A DNA stretch of 64,000 bases, taken from positions 1,111,994 to 1,175,993 of the forward strand of contig JAUIEU010000001.1 in assembly GCA_030429585.1 (NCBI GenBank), read 5' to 3'. Both the position numbers and the translations under genes were made by a program. Origin of the DNA: a bacterium. GTDB taxonomy: Bacteria > Cyanobacteriota > Vampirovibrionia > Vampirovibrionales > Vampirovibrionaceae. Shown here one piece after another: positions 20,450-28,925 of this stretch (position 1 is its first letter; each line of letters opens with the position of its first letter). The notes under the pieces are model-generated. The model searched no databases. It was not told where the DNA came from and saw nothing but the letters and a program-made list of their open reading frames with translations.

Positions 20450-21460
20450 CTAGAGGGTAATACTTTGGCCGGTGCGTCGATCATAAGCTGTTTCAAAATC
20501 GGTAAGGACAAAGTTGTTTCCATTGCTATCGATATAGTTGTAAGTATTACTAGCGATTTGGGTTAATCGATAACCGCCATTAATACCAATAGTGATTGTG
20601 TCTTGTCCATTGCCACCTTTAAGATTGCCCGTCGAATTGAATACATTTTGTCCGAGGTACATAGCATCATTACCATCTCCAAAGTTTAAACTATCAATTC
20701 GATTGTTACTCACATCTCTAAATTTGGCACCATCATCACCATTACCCAGGTCGATATTTTTGTAATGGTTTCTTCTACCGTACATAAAGGCAACATCACC
20801 GCCGTTACCAAGCTCGACGTTATCAAAAACGTTCCCTGCAGATTGGGTTCCGGTGGTAAAGTAATCCCTGCCATTGCCCGCTTGGATCTGTTTTACATGG
20901 GAACGCGTTCCAGAAAAGGTGAAACTGTCATTTTGATCACCGGAAAGTAGGTTGTCAAAAGTGACATTATCAGATGCTTGGTGGACACCGAGAGATAATA
21001 CATGGCCGGCGCTAATACTGTACCGGCTATTGGTATCCGTAATGGAAAAATTATTTCGCCCAAGGCTGGAACCAATAATATCGACATCTAAATTGTCCGC
21101 ATTTCCTAAACTATTGTAACCAAGACCCTTTGTAAGTTTTGCATTGAGATTAATAGAGGAATCTTTGGCACCGTGTGCCTGAAACGCTGTCGCTCGGCCG
21201 CTTTCTAGTACTGCATTTAGTGTAAGGTTTTGGGTAGTGTTGGCAAGAGAAACATACCCGTCAGTGGTGGCATTTTGATTAAGGTTTATTCTGTTGTTTT
21301 GTCCATTAAAATGTGCAAAAGCATGTCTTGCTTGCTGCGTTAAGCTTCCTCTATTGCCGCTACCTTGCATATGGTATTGGACAATGTTTTGGGCAACTTG
21401 GTTGTAAAGTAAGCTTTGGTTAATACTTTGATCAACAAAATTTGCGCTAAGATTTATCAT
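20450..21460 (-). CDS. RTX-like calcium-binding repeat protein
   Basis: The product has 336 residues with no N-terminal signal peptide. The C-terminal half has spaced GNGxD/GDGNDxM/GNGQDT repeats (about residues 195-300), which match the nonapeptide pattern of RTX proteins and would bind calcium in a beta-roll. The N-terminal half is rich in Asn-containing beta repeats (INLNQNATTDGYVSL, LTLNAVLESG). RTX proteins usually leave the cell through type I secretion by a C-terminal signal; the last 25 residues (FVLTDFETAYDRRTGQSITL) could serve. No type I transporter gene is in the window. A GAGAGA site precedes the ATG. A C15T8 tract lies 190 bp upstream. Confidence 0.8.
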   Translation of the reverse strand: MINLSANFVDQSINQSLLYNQVAQNIVQYHMQGSGNRGSLTQQARHAFAHFNGQNNRINLNQNATTDGYVSLANTTQNLTLNAVLESGRATAFQAHGAKDSSINLNAKLTKGLGYNSLGNADNLDVDIIGSSLGRNNFSITDTNSRYSISAGHVLSLGVHQASDNVTFDNLLSGDQNDSFTFSGTRSHVKQIQAGNGRDYFTTGTQSAGNVFDNVELGNGGDVAFMYGRRNHYKNIDLGNGDDGAKFRDVSNNRIDSLNFGDGNDAMYLGQNVFNSTGNLKGGNGQDTITIGINGGYRLTQIASNTYNYIDSNGNNFVLTDFETAYDRRTGQSITL

Positions 21461-21649
21461 GCCTAATTCTCTCTTCCATAATGTGCGATAAAAAGTTTCC
21501 GAGCCATTATTCCTATATTTTTATAAAAACATTAAAATAATGTTAATTGATCTCTTTAAGTCGATTCTTTACATTTAAAAAAAATTTCGGGCTAGTTTAT
21601 GACATTATGTGGGTATAGAAAGTGAGAGTAACATTTTAAGGTGGCAATA

Positions 21650-21672
21650 CCCCCCCCCCCCCCCTTTTTTTT
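21650..21672. repeat. C15T8 homopolymer tract
   Basis: Fifteen C followed by eight T. It lies upstream of the RTX-like gene (minus strand) and also just after GTG GCA ATA on the plus strand, where a 36-codon frame is open. Such tracts are prone to slippage. Length should be confirmed with raw reads. Confidence 0.85.
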
Positions 21673-21752
21673 CAAAGCAACAAAATGTAACAATAAAGGT
21701 GATAAGAAAATTTATAAAAATAAAGACGTATTAGGCACAAACGGTAGGATCT

Positions 21753-21850
21753 AAGCAACAATAACTAGAAGTTGATATCAAAAACTTGGTTGATGAGCTC
21801 TACAGCTTACCTATTAGGCCCCATGAATAGAAGGGGCAATTTATTATTTT
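21753..21850 (+). repeat. diverged direct repeat, copy 1
   Basis: It shares AAGCAACA, CTAGAAGTTGATATC and the following 70 bp with copy 2 at 23643-23745, at roughly 75-80% identity by eye. It lies about 75 bp upstream of the gene at 21924. Confidence 0.7.
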
Positions 21851-21923
21851 TACAAACTTATTTAATCTAGATTGACTAAAACAAAGGTAGCTAAAAACAA
21901 TATTAATCTGGGAAATACTTATC

Positions 21924-22598
21924 GTGTCAGTATCTAATTTTATTTTTAACACATCACTAGTAAACTCAAACGTTCTTTTCTCTGGTAGAAGGAAGGCCCC
22001 AATCCCTCCAAGACCGGACTTAATGAGGCGTGCTTACCGTTTGCCCGAATGGTTTAATGACTTGAAAGAAGAAACTGTTCGTAAAGATTGGGAAAACCGA
22101 GCTCATCGTAGAGGCGGCACCTCTACTGATCGGCTAAACCTTATCCCTACAGCATCTGTTGCCTTAGGGTTATACAAGCACTACCTAAGCCCGCATGAAC
22201 AAGCTGAGGTAATCCAAGAGCTAGAAAGGCTTAATATAGTTACCCCAATGGGGTCTCGTGATTATAAAACAATATTATTTAACACATTACAGCCTGCAGC
22301 CGATATTGATAGCGAATTTCTCCCTATGGTTATTCCACCTCAATCTGAAGATAAAATCTTTCCTATTAAGGACTTAGGGAAAGCTTTAAATATAGCAGCA
22401 CATTTAAAGTTAGATGATAGTATTCTTAATGGACACCCACCATCTGCCTTGTTAAGTGATTTAGGTCAATTAGCTCTTTCAAGCGGACAAGCCCCTGTTA
22501 TTTTAAAGAATTTCGATACCTATTTTTCTAATGTACAGCATACCGGGCTTAAACAAGATATAAAAGATTACTTAAACCGCGATGAGATGTCCTTATGA
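21924..22598 (+). CDS. unknown island protein
   Basis: Read from a GTG at 21924, the product has 224 residues, is soluble and mostly helical. Its N-terminus (NTSLVNSNVLFSGRRKAPIPPRP) contains a Phe-Ser-Gly variant of the short motif found in other unknown proteins here. The body has charged helices (LKEETVRKDWENRAHRR, LSPHEQAEVIQELERL). No enzyme motif is seen. A diverged copy of its upstream region is found at 23643, ahead of decayed genes. This suggests that local duplication once created related genes. Function unknown. Confidence 0.65.
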   Translation: MSVSNFIFNTSLVNSNVLFSGRRKAPIPPRPDLMRRAYRLPEWFNDLKEETVRKDWENRAHRRGGTSTDRLNLIPTASVALGLYKHYLSPHEQAEVIQELERLNIVTPMGSRDYKTILFNTLQPAADIDSEFLPMVIPPQSEDKIFPIKDLGKALNIAAHLKLDDSILNGHPPSALLSDLGQLALSSGQAPVILKNFDTYFSNVQHTGLKQDIKDYLNRDEMSL

Positions 22599-22616
22599 TT
22601 AAGACCATAGACATTT

Positions 22617-22749
22617 AGGCAACCAGGCAAGCCATTGAGGCCAAGGTAGATGAGCGCTTAAAGACTACTGATACAAAAGAGCAGCAAGAACCAGAAGACG
22701 AGATAGACAACTTAGTGAATAAGCTGTCTAGCCTGCCTGTTAATCCATG
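22617..22749 (+). pseudogene. 3' remnant of a lost gene
   Basis: An open stretch without a start encodes a charged helical tail (AIEAKVDERLKTTDTKEQQ then EDEIDNLVNKLSSL) and ends at 22749. It looks like the end of a helical protein whose front has been deleted. Confidence 0.4.
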
Positions 22750-22769
22750 ATAGCCTGATTGAAAATGAG

Positions 22770-23063
22770 TTAACTGAGATCTTTCAGGCGGTTGGGAATA
22801 TGGCCGTTGACAATCGTTTTTCTATAATTAGTTCTAGTTTTCTTGCTAACCTGATGGTAAACGTCCCCTTCCCCTGCAGTAAATACCAATTCGTATGTTA
22901 TCCCATTTTGAACCGTTTGTTCATAAAAATAATAGGGATCACTTCCGCACCCTGCAATATAGCTATCTGTAACAGGGAGCTTCGTTTTTGCATTCACGTA
23001 ATCCTCCCCTTCGCTAAATTTACGAAAATAAATACCAGAGAAACGAGGGGGGGGGGGTATCAT
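22770..23063 (-). CDS. short gene with poly-C right after its start (possibly phase-variable)
   Basis: On the minus strand the gene opens ATG ATA followed by eleven C (23047-23057), giving MIPPPPRFSG, and runs 97 codons. The frame is open at the present tract length; loss or gain of one C would destroy it after codon 6. The RFSG after the prolines resembles the short Phe-Gly motif of other proteins here. The body has aromatic beta-like segments (DPYYFYEQTVQNGITYELVF). The ribosome site is weak (AGAGAA). A longer frame from 23123 is open but less likely. Phase variation is inferred from the tract and its position. Confidence 0.55.
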   Translation of the reverse strand: MIPPPPRFSGIYFRKFSEGEDYVNAKTKLPVTDSYIAGCGSDPYYFYEQTVQNGITYELVFTAGEGDVYHQVSKKTRTNYRKTIVNGHIPNRLKDLS

Positions 23064-23274
23064 AATTAGTTCTCTTTTAAAGCTAAACGAATAAGTGCTT
23101 ACGCTATAGATAACGCTCCACACAGCACTAAATTGCTAACGATTCTCTAAACGGATTGAAACATGGCAAAATCATCATTTTCGGTAGATTAAGGCAATTT
23201 TTATATTGGGCAAACTTAGTTAAATAACAAAGATACTTAGATGCCCCAATACCACTTAATTTTTCCACCCCCTA

Positions 23275-23580
23275 ATGATTAGTACTAACTATACCTATTC
23301 CCTCCCACAAGCCCGCGTGCAACCAAAGCCACATACCCCCCCCAGTTTGGTAATGTTTTTGTATCAGACAAGAGTAGTAACCGACATACTACTAAACGCA
23401 TTGAAATACCTCGACTAGCTGGCCGAATGAACGCAATCAAAGACACTTCCCCGCGTAAAGTAGAAGGCTCCCCATTTATTAATCTAAGGGAAGCGGGTAA
23501 AAATTGTCTCTGGGAAGAGCAATAATACGGCAGTAATTTTAACCATTAGTGCAGAGGAAGATACAGCCGTTATGAATTAG
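23275..23580 (+). pseudogene. frameshifted gene with a C8 tract before a Phe-Gly motif
   Basis: From the ATG at 23275 the frame reads MISTNYTYSLPQARVQ..HTPP and then meets a run of eight C (23336-23343). Read with nine C it would continue as QFGNVFVSDKSS and stay open to 23525 (83 codons). A second shift at an A5 run near 23500 would continue as KIVSGKSNNTAVILTISAEED to the TAG at 23578. So the gene is off at the C tract and probably also decayed further on. Homopolymer sequencing error is an alternative for either shift. Confidence 0.6.
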
Positions 23581-23642
23581 TTACAAGCCAATCATAACAT
23601 AACAAGTAATTACGAACTGCGCACTTAAAAACTACTAATCCA

Positions 23643-23745
23643 AAGCAACAGGAAGCCGGCTAGAAGTTGATATCGAAACCTTGTTGATAAGCTGTATAGC
23701 CTACCCATTGGGTACAATGAGTAGGAAGGGCAATTTTGTTTTATT
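23643..23745 (+). repeat. diverged direct repeat, copy 2
   Basis: Partner of 21753-21850, sharing AAGCAACA, CTAGAAGTTGATATC, the TTGAT-AGCT-TA-AG segment and a final GGGCAATTT. It follows the frameshifted gene and precedes another remnant, so the 1.9-kb unit may have been duplicated and then decayed. Confidence 0.65.
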
Positions 23746-23909
23746 CCCCTGTTTTATTCTGTAAGTACTCTTTCTCCCATATCTGCTTATACAAACCAAG
23801 GCTCATTTAATGATTCATTCCGCGTCATAAACAACGTTTGATCATAATTATATTAACAATTAGATATAAGGCACTGTGTTAAAGAAAATCCACACACCCT
23901 TCTCCTCGT

Positions 23910-24088
23910 GTGGCAGATGGGAGTGCTGAAGGTAAATTAGGGTACATGATTCATCCCCCCATAAGAATCGCCCAACAACGGGCACGTTTATCCCAACCTA
24001 TAATGCAGATGAAGACAAACTTGTTAAAGTGTGGCTGCAAACCATCGACTCTAATTGGGATGTCACTACCTGGGCAAACCCAAAATAG
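23910..24088 (+). pseudogene. frameshifted remnant with a C6 tract
   Basis: A GTG at 23910 opens MADGSAEGKLGYMIHPP. At a run of six C the sensible frame changes and continues as KNRPTTGTFIPTYNADEDK to the TAG at 24086. The two halves read like one small protein broken by one shift. No family is recognised. Confidence 0.5.
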
Positions 24089-24139
24089 GGGCTGATCTCG
24101 AGTATAATGGGTTAACTTTATGTTTGGAGACTAATACTA

Positions 24140-24391
24140 ATGAAATACCTATTGTTACTAACATTGGCAATAACCTTAGTTTCTCCATCATGGGCGAAGG
24201 ACTTTACGCCAAAAGAATACCCTATTGTAGGTAACACTCATTCAAAGATCTTCCATGAACCAGACACCCGCCATTACGCCAACATAATTCGTGAGAATAA
24301 GCATAGTGTCGATAACCGTATTTGCTTCCCTGATAAGCTATCTGCTATGGACAAAGAGTATAAAACAGCCAAGTCCTACAGACATCAATAA
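24140..24391 (+). CDS. exported protein with Ada-type metal-binding-like domain
   Basis: A TTTGGAGA ribosome site precedes the ATG at 24140. Residues 1-19 form a signal peptide (ending PSWA). The rest resembles the small domain found in Ada proteins and at the end of secreted nucleases (VGNxxSKIxHxPxxxxY and a final Y.tAk.YR). The zinc Cys in the usual P-x-C-R-x-Y segment is Thr here (EPDTRHYANI), and only one Cys remains (NRICFPDK). Metal binding is therefore doubtful. The product is short at 83 residues and may be a remnant of a secreted nuclease. Confidence 0.6.
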   Translation: MKYLLLLTLAITLVSPSWAKDFTPKEYPIVGNTHSKIFHEPDTRHYANIIRENKHSVDNRICFPDKLSAMDKEYKTAKSYRHQ

Positions 24392-24494
24392 GCCTCTATT
24401 TAAAAGAAAATCTAAAATATAGGAAATTTTTAGGTTTTACAGTTTTTTTAATGCTTGCCAGTTAACGAAACTATCTATAAAAGCCTTATTAACG

Positions 24495-25217
24495 ATGCAA
24501 GCTAATTCTATTTATTTTTCTTCTAAAATATATATTGTAGGGCAAGATGAGTTCCAAGAACGTCAGGCGGAAGCCGGTCCATGGAAAAAACAAGAAATTG
24601 TCCATTGGGGACCTGCTAATTCATTAGACAAACATGTTGCTCATATGCAGCGAAAAGCACTAACAAGAGAGTCGAAAACATGCACAATAGCTGGCTTAAC
24701 AGATACACATAATGCTGTTGATTTTTTCCACTATGACGGCACTGAATTAGAAAAATATCCTTATGAGAAAAAAGACATCACTCCTATTAAAACATTATGC
24801 CAGACGGATGCGAGGAAAATGACAAGCCGCCCCTTAAGAGGACTGCTAACAGGAGGTAAATCAGCAAATGAGGTTTCCCTGCGGGGAAAACATAAGTTAC
24901 TAATGAATGGGTCTTTACTGGCGCTAGGAGAGATACTACAAGGATTTAGGGCCGCCAAGGTTAAAGGCGAAAACATATCGTGGTTGTGGGGTACAGATAA
25001 GGATAAAAACGTTGATAAAAGTGCTTTTTATACCGTGGACGGTAATAAGTGGGTAATAAACTTTAATGAAGCTGGAAAAGATTGGCTGTCTTTATCGGAG
25101 CTTATAAACGGGTTAGAGATGTTTAAAATTTCAAAAGGTGACAAATTATTCATCGGTAACACAGAAATTAAAAACCCACCTATTAATCACCATTCAATCA
25201 TGGATATTTTCCGTTGA
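24495..25217 (+). CDS. unknown island protein
   Basis: The 240-residue product is soluble and AT-rich in coding sequence. It shows a SSKIYIVGQDEFQ strand-turn near the start, a middle segment RPLRGLLTGGKSANEVSLRG, and a C-terminal region (FYTVDGNKWVINFNEAG then LINGLEMFKISKGDKLFIG) that looks like mixed alpha/beta. No catalytic motif is recognised. There is no clear ribosome site at the ATG. It is the last intact gene before the right att. Composition unlike the flanking chromosome agrees with transfer. Confidence 0.6.
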   Translation: MQANSIYFSSKIYIVGQDEFQERQAEAGPWKKQEIVHWGPANSLDKHVAHMQRKALTRESKTCTIAGLTDTHNAVDFFHYDGTELEKYPYEKKDITPIKTLCQTDARKMTSRPLRGLLTGGKSANEVSLRGKHKLLMNGSLLALGEILQGFRAAKVKGENISWLWGTDKDKNVDKSAFYTVDGNKWVINFNEAGKDWLSLSELINGLEMFKISKGDKLFIGNTEIKNPPINHHSIMDIFR

Positions 25218-25667
25218 AATGATTTGGATTATCGGTATCTCCAACTATATGTCTGGAGAACTTTCTCCCATCTAGGTTGCCCTTATCGTTAGAGAGGTTG
25301 CTCTATTAGCCTCTAGGCTTATTTCCAACCGCTTTATTACAGGTATTCTCTATGCTTAGACACCTACCAATCTAGATAAGTACAATTAATAAATTTTAAC
25401 CTTGTTTTTATATAATATTATTAACAATAAGTATTTTTTTGAATATTTTTTTGTTGTAGCTTTTTAAGCTGGGGCTCCATAAATGTATATCTTTACTCTC
25501 TCTGGGGGGATCGGTATCTTTAAAGGGGGAGGGGGTAACAAAATCTAACTAGGATTCTCACACCCTAAAACATACCTCTCAAAGAGCTTTTGCTGAACAG
25601 AATTGTCCCACCAGTGTCCCATACAACCAAAAACTTTTCTAAGGAACCCTTGAATTTCAATATATAC
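25218..25667. other. gene-free right end of the island
   Basis: About 450 bp of AT-rich sequence with a TCTCCA..TGGAGA hairpin near 25229 and short G runs at 25503 and 25524. It ends in the right TGTCCCA repeats. No gene is supported. Confidence 0.6.
25604..25621 (+). promoter_or_regulatory. two TGTCCCA repeats, likely right arm sites
   Basis: TGTCCCA at 25604 and 25615, 11 bp apart and in the same orientation as the three at 14069-14096. They lie about 50 bp inside the right repeat. Confidence 0.55.
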
Positions 25668-25744
<77 letters not shown>

Positions 25745-25880
25745 CCCAGAAACAGGCTAGGCCCATGGTTATACCCCAAGGGCATACCCACCACAAGCCT
25801 AAAGGCCAAGGCAAAAGGCAAAACTACGCATTTAGTAGGTTTAACACATTAATGCTTATTTCCTGTGGGTTATAAATTGA

Positions 25881-26960
25881 ATGACAGCATCACAAGCTAT
25901 TCACGTTTATACACCACCCCGCTTGGTATTGCCAAGGGGATGTACCAGCATGCCCAGCAAACCAAGTAGCCTCCTCAGCTTTTTTCATTGTAGTTACATA
26001 ATCACATACAAACAGTATCTCTCTTTAATAAAAAAGAAAGGTAAAACACCCGTATCCAAAGAAAAATTTAATAAAATCATTTCAAAAAACCCACGTTTTT
26101 GCCAAGAAACACTGCCAAAATGGAAAGAACGATTTTTAGAAGCCCGAACTGGCCAGAGAGCAAAAGAAATGTTTGAAAACGGATGGCATATTGGGCCTAT
26201 TTTTTACAGAAATGCCACACGCGATATCGAAACAAGTGGCTCTGGCCACACCCGCGCCCCTGACTTAGACCACATGTACAAGCAAATCCTAGCCATAAAA
26301 CCAAGCGTTATTGTAGCCCTCGGATCCTCGGCTCAACGCGGTATAAACATCTTATTAAAACAAGGAAAAACTGGTGATGCGTGCATTCTTCAAACAGCTC
26401 ACCCAGGTAATTCGGCCTTATCCAACAAAGGCGCCCACATCGTCACCGAACAACTCCAATTACTAGAACAAAAAGTAATAGAGGAAAACCAAGAGGCTGC
26501 GAAGTGCAGCAGCCCTCCTATACGGCCCCATATTCGTGTTCAACGCTCGCTAGAAACAGGCGGGCCAGTTGTTATTGATAACACCGACAAACAATACAAA
26601 CTTTTTGACTCACCTCCCCTTACAACTAGTACCAAAAAACGCCATAAGCGGAAAAAAGCTAAACCACCCCCAGCAAGCCATGGGCCACAGCTTGCCTTTA
26701 ACTTTAAAAAAGAGGCTACCCTCCCTGCCGTTAAGGAACACCCTCTACTGGAACATTACAAGAAAAAGAAGAAAAAAAAAGAAACAAAAATAAATTGGGA
26801 GCAAGCTCAATTTTTCCCTATAAAAGAGAGCAATAAACAACCCTTAATAGCCCGCCGGTTACCCCAACTAAAAATTAAACCTCTTAAAAACAACAAGGCC
26901 ATTAGTAGCCAAGTGGCCTTTGCCAGCAACCGCCCACAACGCCTAAGCCTGTGGGCATAA
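25881..26960 (+). CDS. hypothetical protein, possibly with a uracil-DNA-glycosylase-like core
   Basis: The product has 359 residues. Residues about 85-195 hold GPIFYRNATRD, then LAIKPSVIVALGSSAQRGI and LQTAHPGNSALS. The hydrophobic strand ending ALG..A followed by a His-Pro segment recalls the UDG superfamily, but the usual N-terminal motif is not clear, so this is tentative. The C-terminal 150 residues are very basic and disordered (KKRHKRKKAKPPP, KKKKKKETK), as in proteins that bind nucleic acid. The start may be the ATG at 25881 or the one at codon 24. It is the first gene right of the tRNA. Confidence 0.5.
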   Translation: MTASQAIHVYTPPRLVLPRGCTSMPSKPSSLLSFFHCSYIITYKQYLSLIKKKGKTPVSKEKFNKIISKNPRFCQETLPKWKERFLEARTGQRAKEMFENGWHIGPIFYRNATRDIETSGSGHTRAPDLDHMYKQILAIKPSVIVALGSSAQRGINILLKQGKTGDACILQTAHPGNSALSNKGAHIVTEQLQLLEQKVIEENQEAAKCSSPPIRPHIRVQRSLETGGPVVIDNTDKQYKLFDSPPLTTSTKKRHKRKKAKPPPASHGPQLAFNFKKEATLPAVKEHPLLEHYKKKKKKKETKINWEQAQFFPIKESNKQPLIARRLPQLKIKPLKNNKAISSQVAFASNRPQRLSLWA

Positions 26961-27018
26961 GGCGCTTATTCGGTGTACCATCCGGTATTGTAGGCCCTAC
27001 CATTGCTACCACTACCCC

Positions 27019-28041
27019 GTGACAACCACCATACCCACCGCCACCATGCCCTTTTTGCACGCCCTGCAACGCCGCCAGGCCTTTAAGCTAATTATTGGTG
27101 GCAGCTTTACGGATGCCGCTAAAGCCGCCCAGCTAGCCACTATTTACGCCAAAGCCGGGGCCACCTGTATAGATATGGCCCCAGACAACGACGTTGCCCT
27201 AGCGGTGGTAAAGGCCATGGAAGCCTTACCAACCGCCCAACAACCCAGCCTTATGGTCTCGCTACCACTGGACCCAGACCCCCATTTTCAAAAAATAAAG
27301 CTTGCCGAGCCCGACTGCATTACCTGCGGGGCCTGCATCCCCATATGCCCCACCCAGGCCCTGGGGCTACCGGTGGCCCCCACAGACCCACCCTTAACCA
27401 TTAACCAGCCCCTGTGCTACGGCTGCGGGCGCTGCCTACCCCTGTGCCCCACAGAGGCCCTCTCGCTGCTGCCCAACCACCCCAACCCGCAACCCACCCT
27501 GGATTTACTGGCCAACCCCGCCATCACCGCCGTCGAAATCCACACCACCCATGCAGACCCTGCCCTACTGCCCGAATTTTTAGGCGTGTATGGCGACGCC
27601 CTGAAAGGCAAGCTTATTGCCATTTGTTTCCGCCCCCAGGCGATGGCACCAGCCCTGTGGCTGCCCTTTATACAACACTGGCAAACCTGGGTAGCCCAAC
27701 ACAGCCCCGCCCCCTTAGTGATTCAGGTGGATGGCAACCCCATGAGCGGCACCCACAATGGTTTTGGCGCTAACGAAGCCCCCGTGGCCGCCATCCAAGC
27801 CGCATGGCAGTGCCACCAAGTGTTAAAAGACCAATACCCCACCTTTGACGGTTTTATCACCTTATCCGGCGGCATGAACCAACACACCGGCCCCCTGCTG
27901 GCAAATCACCCAGTTAATAAGGTGGTAGCTGGCATTGGCGTGGGCACCGTTGCCCGCCAATGGGTATGGCATCACTTAAACAGTCCTTCTCAGGCCGTGC
28001 AACAAGCCCATTTATTGGTTAACACATTCGCCAATCATTAA
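27019..28041 (+). CDS. ldpA: LdpA-like 4Fe-4S protein
   Basis: Read from a GTG, the product has 340 residues. An N-terminal alpha/beta region (KLIIGGSFTDAAKAAQLATIYAKAGATCIDMAPD) is followed by two 4Fe-4S ferredoxin motifs, CITCGACIPICPTQAL (about 95-110) and CYGCGRCLPLCPTEAL (about 132-147). A C-terminal domain of about 180 residues matches the arrangement in cyanobacterial LdpA. In Synechococcus LdpA senses redox state and adjusts circadian period; here no clock gene is visible, so the role may be general redox sensing. GC content is high. The last 4 bp overlap the convergent gene. Confidence 0.82.
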   Translation: MTTTIPTATMPFLHALQRRQAFKLIIGGSFTDAAKAAQLATIYAKAGATCIDMAPDNDVALAVVKAMEALPTAQQPSLMVSLPLDPDPHFQKIKLAEPDCITCGACIPICPTQALGLPVAPTDPPLTINQPLCYGCGRCLPLCPTEALSLLPNHPNPQPTLDLLANPAITAVEIHTTHADPALLPEFLGVYGDALKGKLIAICFRPQAMAPALWLPFIQHWQTWVAQHSPAPLVIQVDGNPMSGTHNGFGANEAPVAAIQAAWQCHQVLKDQYPTFDGFITLSGGMNQHTGPLLANHPVNKVVAGIGVGTVARQWVWHHLNSPSQAVQQAHLLVNTFANH

Positions 28042-28925
28042 GGTGCCATTACAACGTTCTTTTGTTGACCAAACACGCCGGGAATAAAGTCACCTAGATC
28101 TTCTACATACCAGCTACCTGAACGACCTTTCTCACCTGGGGTTTGAAATAACAACGTTGTGCTCGGCAACATTTCCCAGGGTTGACGATCTTCCATGGTT
28201 TCCACTCGAGTAAGATTTCTAATGACTCTAGCATTTTTCTTCGGTTCTAGTTCAAACCCGTCTCCCCTACGCAGCATTACATCATATTCCGTCGGGCGCC
28301 ATGCTTCTGAAACCCCAACGCTCGGATCGAACCATTGGTACTTACCGTTGTACAAATCCATACACAGGTGCCGGTACTTCTTTTGATCTTGGGTTAGCTC
28401 ATCATAAGGAATAGCAGGTTCCCCAGCATCAGGATTCCCTAATCCAGCACGGCGCTGCAATGTTTCTTCAACACGGTGAAATCTTGTAAGCCTTCTTTTC
28501 TTTTTTATTTTTTTATTCGCTTCTTTCGAAAGAAACACGTTTTGTATACCATTTTTAATTTTGCTCCCTACACTGGTTTTACCCAAAAGCCCTATATCAA
28601 TTTCAGGTAAACGATACTTACCATCCAAAAGACCTTCATACACCGCTCTATACCCCTGTTGTGCCTCTGTTAATTCTTCAGTCGTTCCATATTTAACAGG
28701 GGTATATAATCCTCCCCCTTGGTACACATCCCCCTGAATACGCGCAATCTTTTCTTCAGTTTTTATATATTTATCTATTAAAGGCTGGTGCTTTTTACCT
28801 AACTTTCTTCCCTCAATTTTAGGCGAAGTAACAGATTTTTGGCCACTTTTTTCATCTGTTATATCTAACCCAGCAATTTTAGCTAGGTTATCTGGATTTA
28901 TCGTCTTTCCAAAAGTTACTGTCAT
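28038..28925 (-). CDS. unknown protein with N-terminal TVTFGKT motif
   Basis: The ATG at 28925 is chosen because the product then starts MTVTFGKTINPDN, with the Phe-Gly motif at residues 2-7; a longer frame begins at 28982. The product is about 295 residues, charged, with no signal peptide. A pattern repeats twice with Tyr and Gly: EAQQGYRAVYEGLLDGKYRLPEIDIGL and DQKKYRHLCMDLYNGKYQWFDPSVGV, so there is an internal duplication of about 100 residues. No known domain is recognised. TVTFGKT is nearly identical to TVRFGKT in the protein at 46697. The gene converges on ldpA with a 4-bp overlap. Confidence 0.7.
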   Translation of the reverse strand: MTVTFGKTINPDNLAKIAGLDITDEKSGQKSVTSPKIEGRKLGKKHQPLIDKYIKTEEKIARIQGDVYQGGGLYTPVKYGTTEELTEAQQGYRAVYEGLLDGKYRLPEIDIGLLGKTSVGSKIKNGIQNVFLSKEANKKIKKKRRLTRFHRVEETLQRRAGLGNPDAGEPAIPYDELTQDQKKYRHLCMDLYNGKYQWFDPSVGVSEAWRPTEYDVMLRRGDGFELEPKKNARVIRNLTRVETMEDRQPWEMLPSTTLLFQTPGEKGRSGSWYVEDLGDFIPGVFGQQKNVVMAP

